From assembly GCF_013346935.1 (NCBI RefSeq), contig NZ_JAAEEB010000006.1, positions 44,801-108,800 of the forward strand: 64,000 nt of DNA, in the 5' to 3' direction. How positions within the stretch are numbered: position 1 is the first letter of the stretch; every line of letters starts with the position of its first letter. The notes beneath the pieces were generated by a model. That model made no database searches, had not been told where the DNA came from, and was given only the letters and a program-made list of their open reading frames with translations. Positions 26,109 to 35,592 of this stretch are shown here, piece after piece. Position numbers and translations under genes: made by a program. Origin of the DNA: Lactobacillus melliventris (lineage in GTDB: Bacteria > Bacillota > Bacilli > Lactobacillales > Lactobacillaceae).

Positions 26109-26960
26109 CTACATTGATCCATTTTGCATTGACATAATTTCGCTAATAATTGAATTAATCATAGAACTATAAATAATAGAATCTAAAATCATTAGGCACA
26201 AAAATATAATAGCAAAGGCAATTAAAAATCCGTAAATTTTATCACGAACGGCTCCTTGATCGCCAAACATGATAACATGTTGGCTTGCTATAAATAGACC
26301 CAGCATAATCACAAGCAAAGTAATAACAAACTTAATACTATTAAGTCCCAAAACCATTAACAAAAAGAATGCGGCTGAAAGAATTAGATTTAAATTACAG
26401 GCATGAACACTGCGATTAACAAATTCCCAAAAGCTAAGTTGTCTATCATACACATACCTATAGCCAGCATAAAAGCCACCGATTACTACTACTTCAAAGA
26501 TCACCATCACAAGAAATATTTCAAGCATGATATTAAAAGGGACATGAAAATTTTCCCAGCCACTAATGTTACTACCTCGATGGTTAGCCCAGCCAATTAC
26601 AGTATTAATAATAGTATTGGCACAAAAATACAGTCCTAAAACTATTAAAGCGTCCTTAATCAAAATTGTTAACCAGCCATACCAGTTTGCTACATTAACA
26701 CTACTTGTACCTGGATTACGCCATGAATCAATACACCACTGCCAATAACTTAAATATTGTCCTTTTGAATTATTTGTATTATTGCCAACTGGTAATTCAG
26801 ACTTAGTTTGCTCTGCCTCTATTTTTGGAGAATTTTTTACCTCAGTGGTAGAAACAGTTTCTTCTTTTTGGACACTAATGTTGCGCAAGTCATAACCACA
26901 GGACGTGCAAAAATTGACGTCTTTATCCATGATGGCGCCACATTGAGGACATTTTTTCAT
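26109..26960 (-). CDS. Zinc-ribbon multi-spanning membrane protein
   Basis: 283 aa. One N-terminal zinc ribbon (MKKCPQCGAIMDKDVNFCTSCGY), a charged linker to about residue 65, then about five or six hydrophobic segments (LIVLGLYFCANTIINTVIG, IMLEIFLVMVIFEVVVIGGF, LILSAAFFLLMVLGL, and others). It resembles the DUF6574/Yip1-like membrane proteins often paired with TcaA-like proteins in lactobacilli. It forms a two-gene unit with the downstream gene. AAGGAG precedes the start. No catalytic motif is visible. Confidence 0.65.
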   Translation of the reverse strand: MKKCPQCGAIMDKDVNFCTSCGYDLRNISVQKEETVSTTEVKNSPKIEAEQTKSELPVGNNTNNSKGQYLSYWQWCIDSWRNPGTSSVNVANWYGWLTILIKDALIVLGLYFCANTIINTVIGWANHRGSNISGWENFHVPFNIMLEIFLVMVIFEVVVIGGFYAGYRYVYDRQLSFWEFVNRSVHACNLNLILSAAFFLLMVLGLNSIKFVITLLVIMLGLFIASQHVIMFGDQGAVRDKIYGFLIAFAIIFLCLMILDSIIYSSMINSIISEIMSMQNGSM

Positions 26961-27267
26961 TGATAACTCCTTCTTAATTCCACTAACTTCTATATTTATT
27001 TACTAAACTTATTTATACCACTATTTAAGAAGCGCAACTTAGTTTAAAATCTAGAAATTGCATGTTAAAACCTTTTTATTTCAACCTAATTAATAATATT
27101 TAGGTATTACTAAAAAAGCAGAATACTCGTTAAGTTTAAATTTATTTATAAATACTGTCAAATATGGTTCCAATTACTACATTAATACTATCCATGTTTT
27201 CTAATTATCCGCGCCATGTATGTAGTAAACTAAAGAAGTACAGATATATTAACGTGAGGTCAAAAAT
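26961..27267. other. Divergent intergenic region, no gene seen
   Basis: About 300 AT-rich bases between the zinc-ribbon unit and the 2-hydroxyacid dehydrogenase. It must hold both promoters. I see no clear inverted repeat, RNA gene or coding frame. Confidence 0.5.
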
Positions 27268-28230
27268 ATGAAGATTGTTAATTTAGATAGCTATGCTCTC
27301 AATCCTGGTGATTTAGATTGGTCAGCACTTGAACAATTAGGTGAATGCAAATTTTATGATCGTACTCCAGTTAATGATGATGTTGAAATTTTAAAGCGGA
27401 TTGGGGATGCTGAAATTGTTTTGACTAACAAAACGCCCCTTGACGAAAAAGTCCTTCAGACTGCGCCCAACGTTAAATACATTGGCGTGACTGCTACTGG
27501 TTATAACATTGTTGACACCGCTGCAGCTCGTGCAGTTGGCATTCCTGTAACTAACATCCCTACTTATGGTACTGATGCCGTTGCGCAATTTACTTTTGCT
27601 TTGCTACTTGAAATTACTAGTCATGTTGGCTTGCATAACAAATTAGTCCATGAAGGTCGCTGGAGCAGCAACCCTGATTTTACTTTTTGGGCAAAACCGT
27701 TAATGGAACTAAACGGTAAAACTTTAGGATTAATTGGCTTTGGCAACATAGCTAAAAAAGTGGCAGAAATCGGCCATGCTTTTTCTATGAATATAATTTT
27801 TTGGAACCATCGGCCAAAATCAGATTTACCGAATTACGTTAAGCAGGTTGAACTTGACGAACTTTATCAAAAAGCAGATATCGTCAGTTTACACGTGCCA
27901 CAAACTCCAGAAACTACGGAAATGATTAATCAAGGGGCAATTAGTCAAATGAAAGATGGCGTCATTTTAATTAATACTGCTCGCGGCGGTTTAATTAATG
28001 AAAAAGATGTCGCAGACGCTTTAAATGAAGGCAAGATTGCTGCAGCGGGGATTGACGTTGCTCAAAAAGAGCCCATTCCTGCTGACAGTCCACTTCTTTC
28101 TGCTAAGAACTGCTATATTACCCCTCATATTGCCTGGGCACCACGCGAAACCCGCAATCGTTTGCTGGGTATTGTCGTTGAAAATCTGCAAGCATTTCTA
28201 AAAGGTGAAAAATTAAATGTCGTAAATTAA
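27268..28230 (+). CDS. D-2-hydroxyacid dehydrogenase (NAD-dependent)
   Basis: 320 aa. The NAD-binding motif GLIGFGNIAKKV is near residue 155. The catalytic Arg is in NTARGGLI, the Glu in QKEPIP and the His in ITPHIAWA. The family includes hydroxypyruvate/glyoxylate reductase, D-glycerate and D-2-hydroxyisocaproate dehydrogenases; substrate is not fixed, although the overall pattern is closest to hydroxypyruvate reductase-like members. Single gene with GAGGT ribosome site and a terminator after it. Confidence 0.85.
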   Translation: MKIVNLDSYALNPGDLDWSALEQLGECKFYDRTPVNDDVEILKRIGDAEIVLTNKTPLDEKVLQTAPNVKYIGVTATGYNIVDTAAARAVGIPVTNIPTYGTDAVAQFTFALLLEITSHVGLHNKLVHEGRWSSNPDFTFWAKPLMELNGKTLGLIGFGNIAKKVAEIGHAFSMNIIFWNHRPKSDLPNYVKQVELDELYQKADIVSLHVPQTPETTEMINQGAISQMKDGVILINTARGGLINEKDVADALNEGKIAAAGIDVAQKEPIPADSPLLSAKNCYITPHIAWAPRETRNRLLGIVVENLQAFLKGEKLNVVN

Positions 28231-28247
28231 AAATCATAGCCAAGAAC

Positions 28248-28277
28248 CCAGTATTCTGATTAAATACTGGCTTTTTT
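28248..28277 (+). terminator. Intrinsic terminator after the 2-hydroxyacid dehydrogenase
   Basis: CCAGTATT and AATACTGG form an eight-base-pair stem followed by CTTTTTT. Confidence 0.85.
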
Positions 28278-28301
28278 ATTCTCAAAAATCATTTTCCGTG
28301 C

Positions 28302-28332
28302 TTGACCTTAACGCTACGTCAACCAATATACT
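28302..28332 (+). promoter_or_regulatory. MerR-type promoter with 19-base spacer and operator
   Basis: The -35 box TTGACC (28302-28307) and the -10 box TATACT (28327-28332) are 19 bases apart, the overlong spacing typical of MerR-activated promoters. Between them TTGAC...GTCAA (28302-28322) is an inverted repeat. It lies 30 bases before the MerR gene itself, so the regulator likely controls itself. Confidence 0.7.
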
Positions 28333-28360
28333 TAATTTTGCAAGTGAGGAGAGTTTAAAC

Positions 28361-29125
28361 ATGTCATATTCTATCAATGAACTAGCAAAACTAGCTGGCA
28401 TTTCAACACGAACTTTACGCTATTACGATAAGCAGGGACTTTTAAAAGCGCGCAGGAATCCCGAAAATAATTATCGCTATTATGAAGAAAGTGAAGTTGA
28501 TCAACTGCAAAAAATTCTATTTTTAAAGCTCTTTGACCTGCCACTTGAACAAATAAAACAGGTAATGCAGACTTCACCGAAAACTCAATATCAAGTTTTA
28601 CGAAACCAGCGGAGCAAATTAGTTGCACAGCAGCAAAATCTAGATGATTTGATTAAGAACTTAGACAAGACACTTGCAACAATGAAGGGAGAAACACAAA
28701 TGACTGACACGGAAAAATTTGCCACATTAAAAAAAGAAATGATTAGCAAAAATGAAAAACAATACGGTACGGAAATTAGAGAGAAATATGGTGACACTCA
28801 AATAAATCTTAGTAATCAAAAGTTCAGTTCTTTATCTGCAGATGAATTAGCTCATTTCAAAAAATTGTCCGCTGAAATTTTAACTGAATTAAAGAACTTT
28901 AATAAGACTGCTGATATCAAACAAGCTGCTGCCAAGCACCTTTTCAAATTGCACAAAGAATATTTATTAACAATATGGCCTAAAGGTCAGTATTCGGGAG
29001 AAGCCCACAAGAATCTTGCCCGAATGTATGTCTGCGACACACGCTTTAACAAATATTATGCAGAAGGCACTGGTAATACTGACGCTGCGAAAATATTAAA
29101 AGCAATTATTGATTATTACGCGTAA
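28361..29125 (+). CDS. MerR-family regulator with TipAS-like effector domain
   Basis: 254 aa. The N-terminal MerR helix-turn-helix (YSINELAKLAGISTRTLRYY) is followed by a coiled-coil dimer helix (LVAQQQNLDDLIKNLDKTL) and a C-terminal TipAS-like domain of about 120 residues that usually binds thiopeptide or other drugs. The frame runs upstream to 28298, but GAGGAG lies before the ATG at 28361, and the upstream frame crosses the promoter. No effector gene follows, so its other targets are elsewhere. Confidence 0.85.
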   Translation: MSYSINELAKLAGISTRTLRYYDKQGLLKARRNPENNYRYYEESEVDQLQKILFLKLFDLPLEQIKQVMQTSPKTQYQVLRNQRSKLVAQQQNLDDLIKNLDKTLATMKGETQMTDTEKFATLKKEMISKNEKQYGTEIREKYGDTQINLSNQKFSSLSADELAHFKKLSAEILTELKNFNKTADIKQAAAKHLFKLHKEYLLTIWPKGQYSGEAHKNLARMYVCDTRFNKYYAEGTGNTDAAKILKAIIDYYA

Positions 29126-29159
29126 ACTTTTTTAATCTTTAGAAGTAGAATTCCAAAAT

Positions 29160-29207
29160 AAAACCTTTCAGATACAGGTTCATTAAGAACTGTTTTGAAA
29201 GGTTTTT
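29160..29207. terminator. Terminator after the MerR gene
   Basis: AAAACCTTTCA pairs with TGAAAGGTTTTT (the 3' arm begins TTTTGAAAGG) with a 26-base loop region that can form an inner hairpin. It lies between convergent genes. Confidence 0.7.
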
Positions 29208-29259
29208 GTTTAAAGTAATTTTATTTAAACGTTTTTAATAAAAAAGATGTTATTTATAT

Positions 29260-30024
29260 TTAATTTTTCCTTGCATTAGAAGCAGTCAGATTTTTAAAAT
29301 CATTCCTGCTCCACAACCATAATGGATTTTGCAGGTTTGTTGGCACAAATTCAGTGCCCTGCAGTTCTTTAGCCCAAGCACTAATCACATAGGTTTGCAC
29401 TTTAGAACTTTCCATTTGTTCTTTAGTAATTAAGCCTAATTTATAACTTGCTCTGATTACATGCCTGTCGGCAGCAATATAAATATTATTAGTGTTTTTT
29501 AAAGGAATTGTAGTGTATTTACTGAGAACATAGAGCCAATAGTTACAAAGCTTATTACCAGACAAATACGGGAACTTTTTCTTAGCGTCTTTCTGCATGA
29601 AATACCTTATTTTATCAACATCATTATCTAAATTGTTAATGAATTTGATAATATTACCCTCAGAAAGCTCCATAAATGTCTGACATAATTTAAGCCAAAT
29701 ATCTGTTTGCTTGTTCTTTTGCAAAGCAAGCCGATACTTAGTCAAAGCTTTTTGTACTGATTTATACCCAGCAGTAATAACTCTTGCCGGTATAAAAACA
29801 AAACTAGTTTCGGGATCTTCATATGTTTTCAAGGCACTTTCCCACAAAGTATAGGAATTTCTCTGATAATTTAAAGCCATTGGCAACGTGAAATAGAGCG
29901 CATTTTCATTAGTACTTGGATCTAAGTGCGGGTTGCTATCTTCAGGTAAAGTAGTATCACCTAAATCACTATTTTGGTACATTTGATAAATTGTTTTTAC
30001 TTTTTCAAGGATTACATCGGACAT
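29260..30024 (-). CDS. Putative HhH-GPD-type DNA glycosylase-like protein
   Basis: 254 aa, soluble and mostly helical. The segment FPYLSGNKLCNYWLYVLSKY followed by NIYIAADRHVIRASYKLGLI resembles the helix-hairpin-helix and the catalytic-Asp loop of OGG/HhH-GPD glycosylases, where the usual VDTHV is replaced by AADRHV. The N-terminal part (NPHLDPSTNENALYFTLPMALNYQ) is typical of these uncharacterised lactobacillus proteins. It follows the uracil-DNA-glycosylase-like gene by 41 bases on the same strand, supporting a repair role. Function remains a prediction. Confidence 0.45.
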   Translation of the reverse strand: MSDVILEKVKTIYQMYQNSDLGDTTLPEDSNPHLDPSTNENALYFTLPMALNYQRNSYTLWESALKTYEDPETSFVFIPARVITAGYKSVQKALTKYRLALQKNKQTDIWLKLCQTFMELSEGNIIKFINNLDNDVDKIRYFMQKDAKKKFPYLSGNKLCNYWLYVLSKYTTIPLKNTNNIYIAADRHVIRASYKLGLITKEQMESSKVQTYVISAWAKELQGTEFVPTNLQNPLWLWSRNDFKNLTASNARKN

Positions 30025-30065
30025 AAATTGATGACCTCACTTATCTTTAAAACTAATGATTTTTA

Positions 30066-30785
30066 TTATTCACATGTCAGAGCATTGAGATACTTACTCA
30101 GATATTTTTCTTCATCTTCAGGATGATATTGGGTAATAAAACGCGGATGTTCAAGTGGAATTATTTTTTGAAACAAATGTAATTTCTTATTAATTTTGCT
30201 TAGTTCTTGATAATTTTGACCACTGCCGATGCAGTAACAAACAGAAGTATCAATTCCAAAGTTAATTTGCGTTTTAAGTGCAGAAATCATAAAAGGAGTT
30301 AACATTTCTTCAACTCGCTTATTTTCATAATAATTGCAGTTTACTTGGTTACCCTTAGAATTAGTCTTGCAAATGCCTAAAGGACAAACAAAATTGAGGT
30401 AAAAATCTCGATAAAATTTGTTCCTTCCACCATATTTATCTATGACTTTATTTAAAAAATTAGAAGATGCATTACTGACATGAAAATTTGCTATTGCAAT
30501 TCCTGTTTCTTTCTGGAGATTTGAAGCATCTTCAAAGGGAACTCCTGTTATTGCTGATCCTCTTCTCGCTGGAGAACTGCCCAGTATCAAGCGCCGCTTG
30601 TTGTTGTCATTGAAATACTTCTGATAGAAAATTTGGACAATTTGCAAAACTTGCTTCTTGTTTCTGCCACTATAAGGATTAATTAATTTATAAGAATCAG
30701 GTAAATCAATTTTTACATTACCTAATTCCTGATCATATTTAAAAACTTTATCTGAAAAAGTTTGTTTTTGTTTCATAAATGCCAT
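30066..30785 (-). CDS. SMUG2-like uracil-DNA glycosylase family protein
   Basis: 239 aa. Two UDG-superfamily motifs are visible: motif 1 as LILGSSPARRGSAITGVPFED, which fits the SMUG2 pattern G-x-(N/S)-P-x-x-x-G-x-x-x-T-G-x-P-F, and motif 2 as LEHPRFITQYHP. Four cysteines near VCPLGICKTNSKGNQVNCNYY could bind metal. It probably removes a damaged base. It forms a pair with the helix-hairpin-helix protein downstream. Codon 4 (30776) is an alternative ATG start. Confidence 0.65.
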   Translation of the reverse strand: MAFMKQKQTFSDKVFKYDQELGNVKIDLPDSYKLINPYSGRNKKQVLQIVQIFYQKYFNDNNKRRLILGSSPARRGSAITGVPFEDASNLQKETGIAIANFHVSNASSNFLNKVIDKYGGRNKFYRDFYLNFVCPLGICKTNSKGNQVNCNYYENKRVEEMLTPFMISALKTQINFGIDTSVCYCIGSGQNYQELSKINKKLHLFQKIIPLEHPRFITQYHPEDEEKYLSKYLNALTCE

Positions 30786-30869
30786 CTACCTATTAAGTTA
30801 CAAAATTATATAAGCAAATTATAGTACATATGTTCGTAAACATTTTAACCTTTTTGAAAAATCGCATAA

Positions 30870-30911
30870 AAATAAAGGATCAGCCCACCATTTTGGACCA
30901 ATCCTTTATTT
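30870..30911 (-). terminator. Terminator after the rhamnosidase gene
   Basis: AAATAAAGGAT pairs with ATCCTTTATTT, with an inner TGGTCC/GGGCTGA pairing. On the minus strand a T-rich tail follows. It is just after the GH78 stop at 30918. Confidence 0.8.
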
Positions 30912-30917
30912 ATTGCA

Positions 30918-33281
30918 TTAATATTCCCATTGATAAGTACCCGGTTTTACACTAATTCCGGTATTTTGAGTTTTTGCTTCGGGGTATTTCTCTAAAAAGC
31001 CAGCAGGATCCGGAAGATATACTATAGCTTGACAACCCTCAGGAATAGTAAATTCATATTTTCCATTCAGCAATTTTATTGTAAACAAGCCATTTTCACT
31101 CAAATATTTCATTTGGAAGTCATCAACAATACCTTTTATCTGAGGCTTAATTTCTACTTCCTTAAATCCGGGCTTAATCTCATTTAAACCAACAACTTTT
31201 CTAATAAACCAGTCAAGGACACAGCCCATCGCATAGTGATTGAACGAAAATGTTCCAGTTTTGCCATCTGGTTGAATTCCTGCCCATGATTCCCAAATAG
31301 TTGTTGCACCATGGTCAACTTCATATAACCAAGACGGACATTTATTCTGGAGAAAGACCTTTCTGGCCAAATCAGTTTCCCCATTATCAACTAATACATC
31401 CAGCAAATAAGGAACAGATAAAAACCCCGTATCCAGGCAGTCATGATTATTATGAATTAATGCCACTAATCTACTTAGTAATTTCTTTCTCGTATTAGTA
31501 TCACTAATCATATCAAATGCTAAGGCCAGAACATAACATCCCTGATAGTCGCTGGTTAATTTCCCGTCTTTGACAAATTTTTCAGTAAAGGCTTGCTTAA
31601 CTTTATTAGAATAGGCAATATATTCGTCACCATTTTCGCCTAAAACATTACTTATTTTAGCAAGAAGATCTGCAGAATGAGCCAGAAAAGCAGTAGCAAC
31701 CACGTCTTTGGTTGCTGCAGCAGATTTCATTGGATTAGGATCTCCAATCATCATGCTTGGAAGCATCCAGTCACCATAATGAAATGTAGTATCCCAAATG
31801 TAGCGATCATTGCCACTCTTATTACCGGCAGCACTTTTGACACTATAATTATGCCACTTCTTCATCGCAGCATAATTTTCGGTCAAAACCTCTTTATGAC
31901 CATATCTTTGATATAAAGTCCATGGGACCATTATAATTGCATCGCCCCAACCGGCTGAACTTAAGCTGCCTTTAAAATCTAACGTGCTTTGATAAAAGCT
32001 GGCAGGAGCTGGTGAGTAGTCAATAATTTCCCCGTTTTTTTGTTGATCAATACGTACGTTTTTTAACCAGCGACGGATCAAATTTTCTGCGTTGTAGTAA
32101 AAAGTAGAGGCTGGTGCAAAGACTTGCATATCCCCGGTCCAACCAGCACGTTCACGCTGCGGGCAATCAGTTGGAATAGACAACATGTTTCCCTGTTGAC
32201 TCCATTTAATGTTTTGTAGTAAACGATTTATTTGCCGGTTAGAAGTACTTATCTCACCAGTTCTTTTCATATCACTAAAAATAACTATCGCCGTCAAATC
32301 TTGAATATCTGCTTGCTCAAGGCCAGTGATCCTAATATATCTGAAGCCATGATACGTAAAGTCAGGCTCGAAAGTTGCCAACCTCCCAGCACCAATCACA
32401 TGATCTTCCTGATCCTTATTACGACCAATGATATTTTTGAAGAAATGACCATCTTGATCCAAAGCTTCAGTATGTTCAATCTTAATATCAACATCCTTTT
32501 TAAAAGTAGCTGTTAGCCGAATTCGTCCCGTTATAACTTGACCGAAATCAACTACTAACTTGTTTTCTTCTTGCCAAATCTTTTTTGCTGTTAAAGTTTG
32601 CATTCGTTTTACCAGCGGGCCAAATTGTGGGGCTAAGCGCTCATAATCTGCATCGATCACTTCTGCCTCTTGCGAAAAAGGAGTATTAGTAGCTAATTCA
32701 TTTTTAACGCGGAGATCTTGCTTTTCACCGATAACGACATCTGCATAACGCCACTTGCCGGTACCGACCGAAAAAGACGAATCAGTACCAATTTTTAAAA
32801 AGCTGTGATCTTCATATTCAACAGTTAAGTCAGCTAGTAATGCTAACCGATCACCAAACTGACAACTATCGCCAGAAACAGCGATTCTACCAGCATACCA
32901 ACCATCTGCTACAACCACTGTCAACACATTTTGACCACTGACTAATAGATCTTTTATGTCATTAGTTTGATATAGTAAATATTCTTGGTATTGCGTATAA
33001 TCTGGCGTAAAGATGGCATCACCAATCTTCTGACCATTTAAATATGCTTGATACAAGCCTTGTGCAGTAATCTCTAGTTTGGCAGAATTAATAGTTTTAG
33101 CTATATTAAAAATTTTCTTAAAAACTATTGGCGCATGTAATCGTTCAGCAACAGGCTTGGGAACTGGTGTCTTTTTGCCACCAAACATGTCAGCTAAAGA
33201 AAACTCTGGTTCTTTACTAACCTCAGCAAAATCTGAACTTATCCATTTTCCTAACCATTTATCTTCACTATTTTTAATCAT
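30918..33281 (-). CDS. Alpha-L-rhamnosidase, GH78
   Basis: 787 aa without signal peptide, so intracellular. Beta domains occupy about residues 1-330 (AYLNGQKIGDAIFTPDYTQYQ, then VVVADGWYAGRIA). The alpha/alpha barrel carries the GH78 hallmark TDCPQRERAGWTGD with the general-acid region, and later WAGIQPDGKTGTFSFNHYAMG. It releases rhamnose from glycosides such as flavonoid rutinosides or plant oligosaccharides imported by the MFS protein encoded just upstream (six bases apart). The rhamnose then enters the rhaBAD pathway encoded nearby. Confidence 0.93.
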   Translation of the reverse strand: MIKNSEDKWLGKWISSDFAEVSKEPEFSLADMFGGKKTPVPKPVAERLHAPIVFKKIFNIAKTINSAKLEITAQGLYQAYLNGQKIGDAIFTPDYTQYQEYLLYQTNDIKDLLVSGQNVLTVVVADGWYAGRIAVSGDSCQFGDRLALLADLTVEYEDHSFLKIGTDSSFSVGTGKWRYADVVIGEKQDLRVKNELATNTPFSQEAEVIDADYERLAPQFGPLVKRMQTLTAKKIWQEENKLVVDFGQVITGRIRLTATFKKDVDIKIEHTEALDQDGHFFKNIIGRNKDQEDHVIGAGRLATFEPDFTYHGFRYIRITGLEQADIQDLTAIVIFSDMKRTGEISTSNRQINRLLQNIKWSQQGNMLSIPTDCPQRERAGWTGDMQVFAPASTFYYNAENLIRRWLKNVRIDQQKNGEIIDYSPAPASFYQSTLDFKGSLSSAGWGDAIIMVPWTLYQRYGHKEVLTENYAAMKKWHNYSVKSAAGNKSGNDRYIWDTTFHYGDWMLPSMMIGDPNPMKSAAATKDVVATAFLAHSADLLAKISNVLGENGDEYIAYSNKVKQAFTEKFVKDGKLTSDYQGCYVLALAFDMISDTNTRKKLLSRLVALIHNNHDCLDTGFLSVPYLLDVLVDNGETDLARKVFLQNKCPSWLYEVDHGATTIWESWAGIQPDGKTGTFSFNHYAMGCVLDWFIRKVVGLNEIKPGFKEVEIKPQIKGIVDDFQMKYLSENGLFTIKLLNGKYEFTIPEGCQAIVYLPDPAGFLEKYPEAKTQNTGISVKPGTYQWEY

Positions 33282-33286
33282 TTCTA

Positions 33287-34462
33287 CTATCCCTCTTTGA
33301 CAGAATTAGACAAAACTTTTTTACCAAGATTTGTCAAAATACAAATAATACCAATTACAAAGCAACTTACACACCCAAAAGTAAAGGAACTTTCACCAAC
33401 TTTAATGTGAAGTAAATTTAGTAATACAGGACTAATAAAACCTCCTATGGAATTCATAAATTGGAAAAGCATCATTGATACTGCTAATTCATATTTATGT
33501 GAAAGGACAGACATATAAAACGGAATTGTGGACATAATCATAGACATGGCAAAACCTGAAAGGACACCGCCAATACCAATTAAAATAAGGTTATTGGCAA
33601 TTCTTCCCAGTAAGAAAGTAACTCCCAAAGTAATGTAACCACCAGCAATTATTTTGTCCTTAAATACTTTGTTCAGATACTTTAAGCTAAAGCCGGCAAC
33701 AAAACCGCCCGCTGTGCCGACAGCATTGATAATACCCGTAATACTAGTACTACCTAGTTCTTTTTGTCCAATAATAATTGACAGGTTAGTCGGATAGATT
33801 GTGTAAAGTATCCCCATTAGAAGAGTAACAAATCCTATCAGCCAGACATATCCATTTAAATGTTTTAAAATCCCAAAAATATTGCCGCTAGCATTCTTTT
33901 CACTACGGTCTACTTTATCATTCGGTAAGGCAAACAGCACTAGGAGAAAAACAAATATGCCTAAAAGAAATACCCAATAAGAATTAACCCAATTCTTAGC
34001 TCCTAAAAGTCCACCGCCAAGCATCATTAAAATAGAGCCTAAACTATTCATCGCTGTATTTTTACCCATCATTGCATTTCTTTCTTCTCCTTCAAAAAAG
34101 ATTGAAATGAGCATAGGAATTAAGGTGTTAACAAAGCCTAAGCCAAATCCCAGAATAAAAGCACATCCGATTAAAACATCAATGCTGCTATGAACTAATA
34201 GCGGTAATAAACCGCCCAACGTAGCTATTCCCAAACCAATTAACGATAACAATTTTTTTGAATATTTAACGGCCAAAGTTCCCACTACCACTGTGGCAAT
34301 TAGTGTTCCTAAAGAAGGAACTGTTCCTATCATTTGAATTTTAGCGACAGGAACATCTGGAAAAGACTTTGTCATCGCCCCAAATGCATTAGTGATTACT
34401 AAGAAGCTCATTGTTAGCAAGCTCATACTTAGAATACTTATTTTCATTTTTGTTTTATTCAT
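33287..34462 (-). CDS. MFS transporter, probable rhamnoside importer
   Basis: 391 aa with about 12 membrane segments in two halves, and a short central loop (LPNDKVDRSEKNASG). No substrate motif is recognised. It is the first gene of a two-gene operon with the GH78 rhamnosidase (six-base gap) and lies opposite an AraC regulator, so it most likely imports the rhamnosidase substrate (inference). A perfect 20-base palindrome lies in the divergent promoter region. Confidence 0.75.
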   Translation of the reverse strand: MNKTKMKISILSMSLLTMSFLVITNAFGAMTKSFPDVPVAKIQMIGTVPSLGTLIATVVVGTLAVKYSKKLLSLIGLGIATLGGLLPLLVHSSIDVLIGCAFILGFGLGFVNTLIPMLISIFFEGEERNAMMGKNTAMNSLGSILMMLGGGLLGAKNWVNSYWVFLLGIFVFLLVLFALPNDKVDRSEKNASGNIFGILKHLNGYVWLIGFVTLLMGILYTIYPTNLSIIIGQKELGSTSITGIINAVGTAGGFVAGFSLKYLNKVFKDKIIAGGYITLGVTFLLGRIANNLILIGIGGVLSGFAMSMIMSTIPFYMSVLSHKYELAVSMMLFQFMNSIGGFISPVLLNLLHIKVGESSFTFGCVSCFVIGIICILTNLGKKVLSNSVKEG

Positions 34463-34530
34463 AACGAATACCTCTTACATAATAACTTTCATTAATAGGC
34501 CTATCTTTTTTCATGGTCATATTAACAGCT

Positions 34531-34550
34531 TATTGTAAGTGCTTACAATA
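34531..34550. promoter_or_regulatory. Perfect 20-bp palindrome, cre-like
   Basis: TATTGTAAGTGCTTACAATA has nine-base arms around TG. Its core TGTAAGTGCTTACA matches the cre consensus except for T in place of the central C. It lies about 70 bases before the MFS start and 50 bases before the divergent AraC gene, so CcpA or the AraC protein may bind it. Confidence 0.6.
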
Positions 34551-34600
34551 CTGTGCTATGATAAGTTTGTGTGTTTTTATGACATTGAGGATTACCAAAA

Positions 34601-35491
34601 ATGAAATTGATTGATTCTAATAAATTGCCTAAGCTTTCAAGAAATGATTTTTTTAAAATTCCAAATTTGGTTCGTTCAAGCAATATACCAAATTCTGAAA
34701 AAATCTTTGTGGTAAGCCACGATTTAGATATTCCTGTACCCTTTCATAAACATGATTTTTATGAATTTGTTTTTATTACTAACGGTATTGCAATTAGCAA
34801 TATTAATAATAAAGATATCTACCTACTTCCTGATTCGTTGTTATTAATGAATTTACATAGTGCACACTCATTAAAGGTCAAAGATCCTAAGGCACAAGTA
34901 ATCAATATTTGCATTAAACCGGAAATTTTTGCAGGTGGTGTTTTTGCTGAATTTTTACAGCAAGACAATTATTTATGTAATTTTCTTTGTGATAAAGGTA
35001 ATAACAGTTACCTCTATTTTTCCCCTACCAGCTTATCTAGATATTTACCTATAATTAACGGAATTTTATCTGAATATGTTACCAATAATTATCATTATAA
35101 TTACGCAATGCTGGGGTTATTGCTCATCTTTTTTGACCAATTGAGCCATGAAAATTATTATTCTTACACTGGAATCGATAGCCTAAGTTTAAACGTCATA
35201 TCAGCAATTAAAGATAACGTTCAAACTATCACTGTCCAACAATTAGCCCAAAATTTTGGCTACAGTACGGCTTACTTATCACGATACATTAAAAAACATA
35301 CTGCACTAACTATTAAAGAAATTATTATGCAAGAAAAGATGAAACAAGCTAAAAAATATTTATCAGAAACTAATTATTCAGTTGAAGAAATTTCAAGGCT
35401 GGTGGGTTATAAAAGTGTCAGCTACTTTTTTAAAACTTTTGAAAAGCAAAATAACGTTACTCCTGACCAATTTCGTAAAACAGTTAAATAG
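34601..35491 (+). CDS. AraC-family regulator of the rhamnoside unit
   Basis: 296 aa. The N-terminal cupin sensor domain (FHKHDFYEFVFITNG) is followed by a linker and two helix-turn-helix units (TVQQLAQNFGYSTAYLSRYIKKHT, then YSVEEISRLVGYKSVSYFFKTFEK). Such proteins usually activate sugar genes in response to the sugar. It is divergent from the MFS-GH78 operon, its likely target. Confidence 0.9.
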   Translation: MKLIDSNKLPKLSRNDFFKIPNLVRSSNIPNSEKIFVVSHDLDIPVPFHKHDFYEFVFITNGIAISNINNKDIYLLPDSLLLMNLHSAHSLKVKDPKAQVINICIKPEIFAGGVFAEFLQQDNYLCNFLCDKGNNSYLYFSPTSLSRYLPIINGILSEYVTNNYHYNYAMLGLLLIFFDQLSHENYYSYTGIDSLSLNVISAIKDNVQTITVQQLAQNFGYSTAYLSRYIKKHTALTIKEIIMQEKMKQAKKYLSETNYSVEEISRLVGYKSVSYFFKTFEKQNNVTPDQFRKTVK

Positions 35492-35518
35492 ATAATCAAC
35501 TTCTCTAAATTAAAAAAA

Positions 35519-35565
35519 TAAAAGCAATGAATTAGGTATTAAAAATACTTAACTCATTGTTTTTA
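35519..35565. terminator. Bidirectional terminator
   Basis: AAGCAATGAATTAGGTATT pairs with AATACTTAACTCATTGTTTTT with one or two mismatches, with A- and T-runs outside. It separates the convergent AraC and TauE-like genes. Confidence 0.75.
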
Positions 35566-35592
35566 TAAGTACTTAAGTGGAAAAAATTCATA

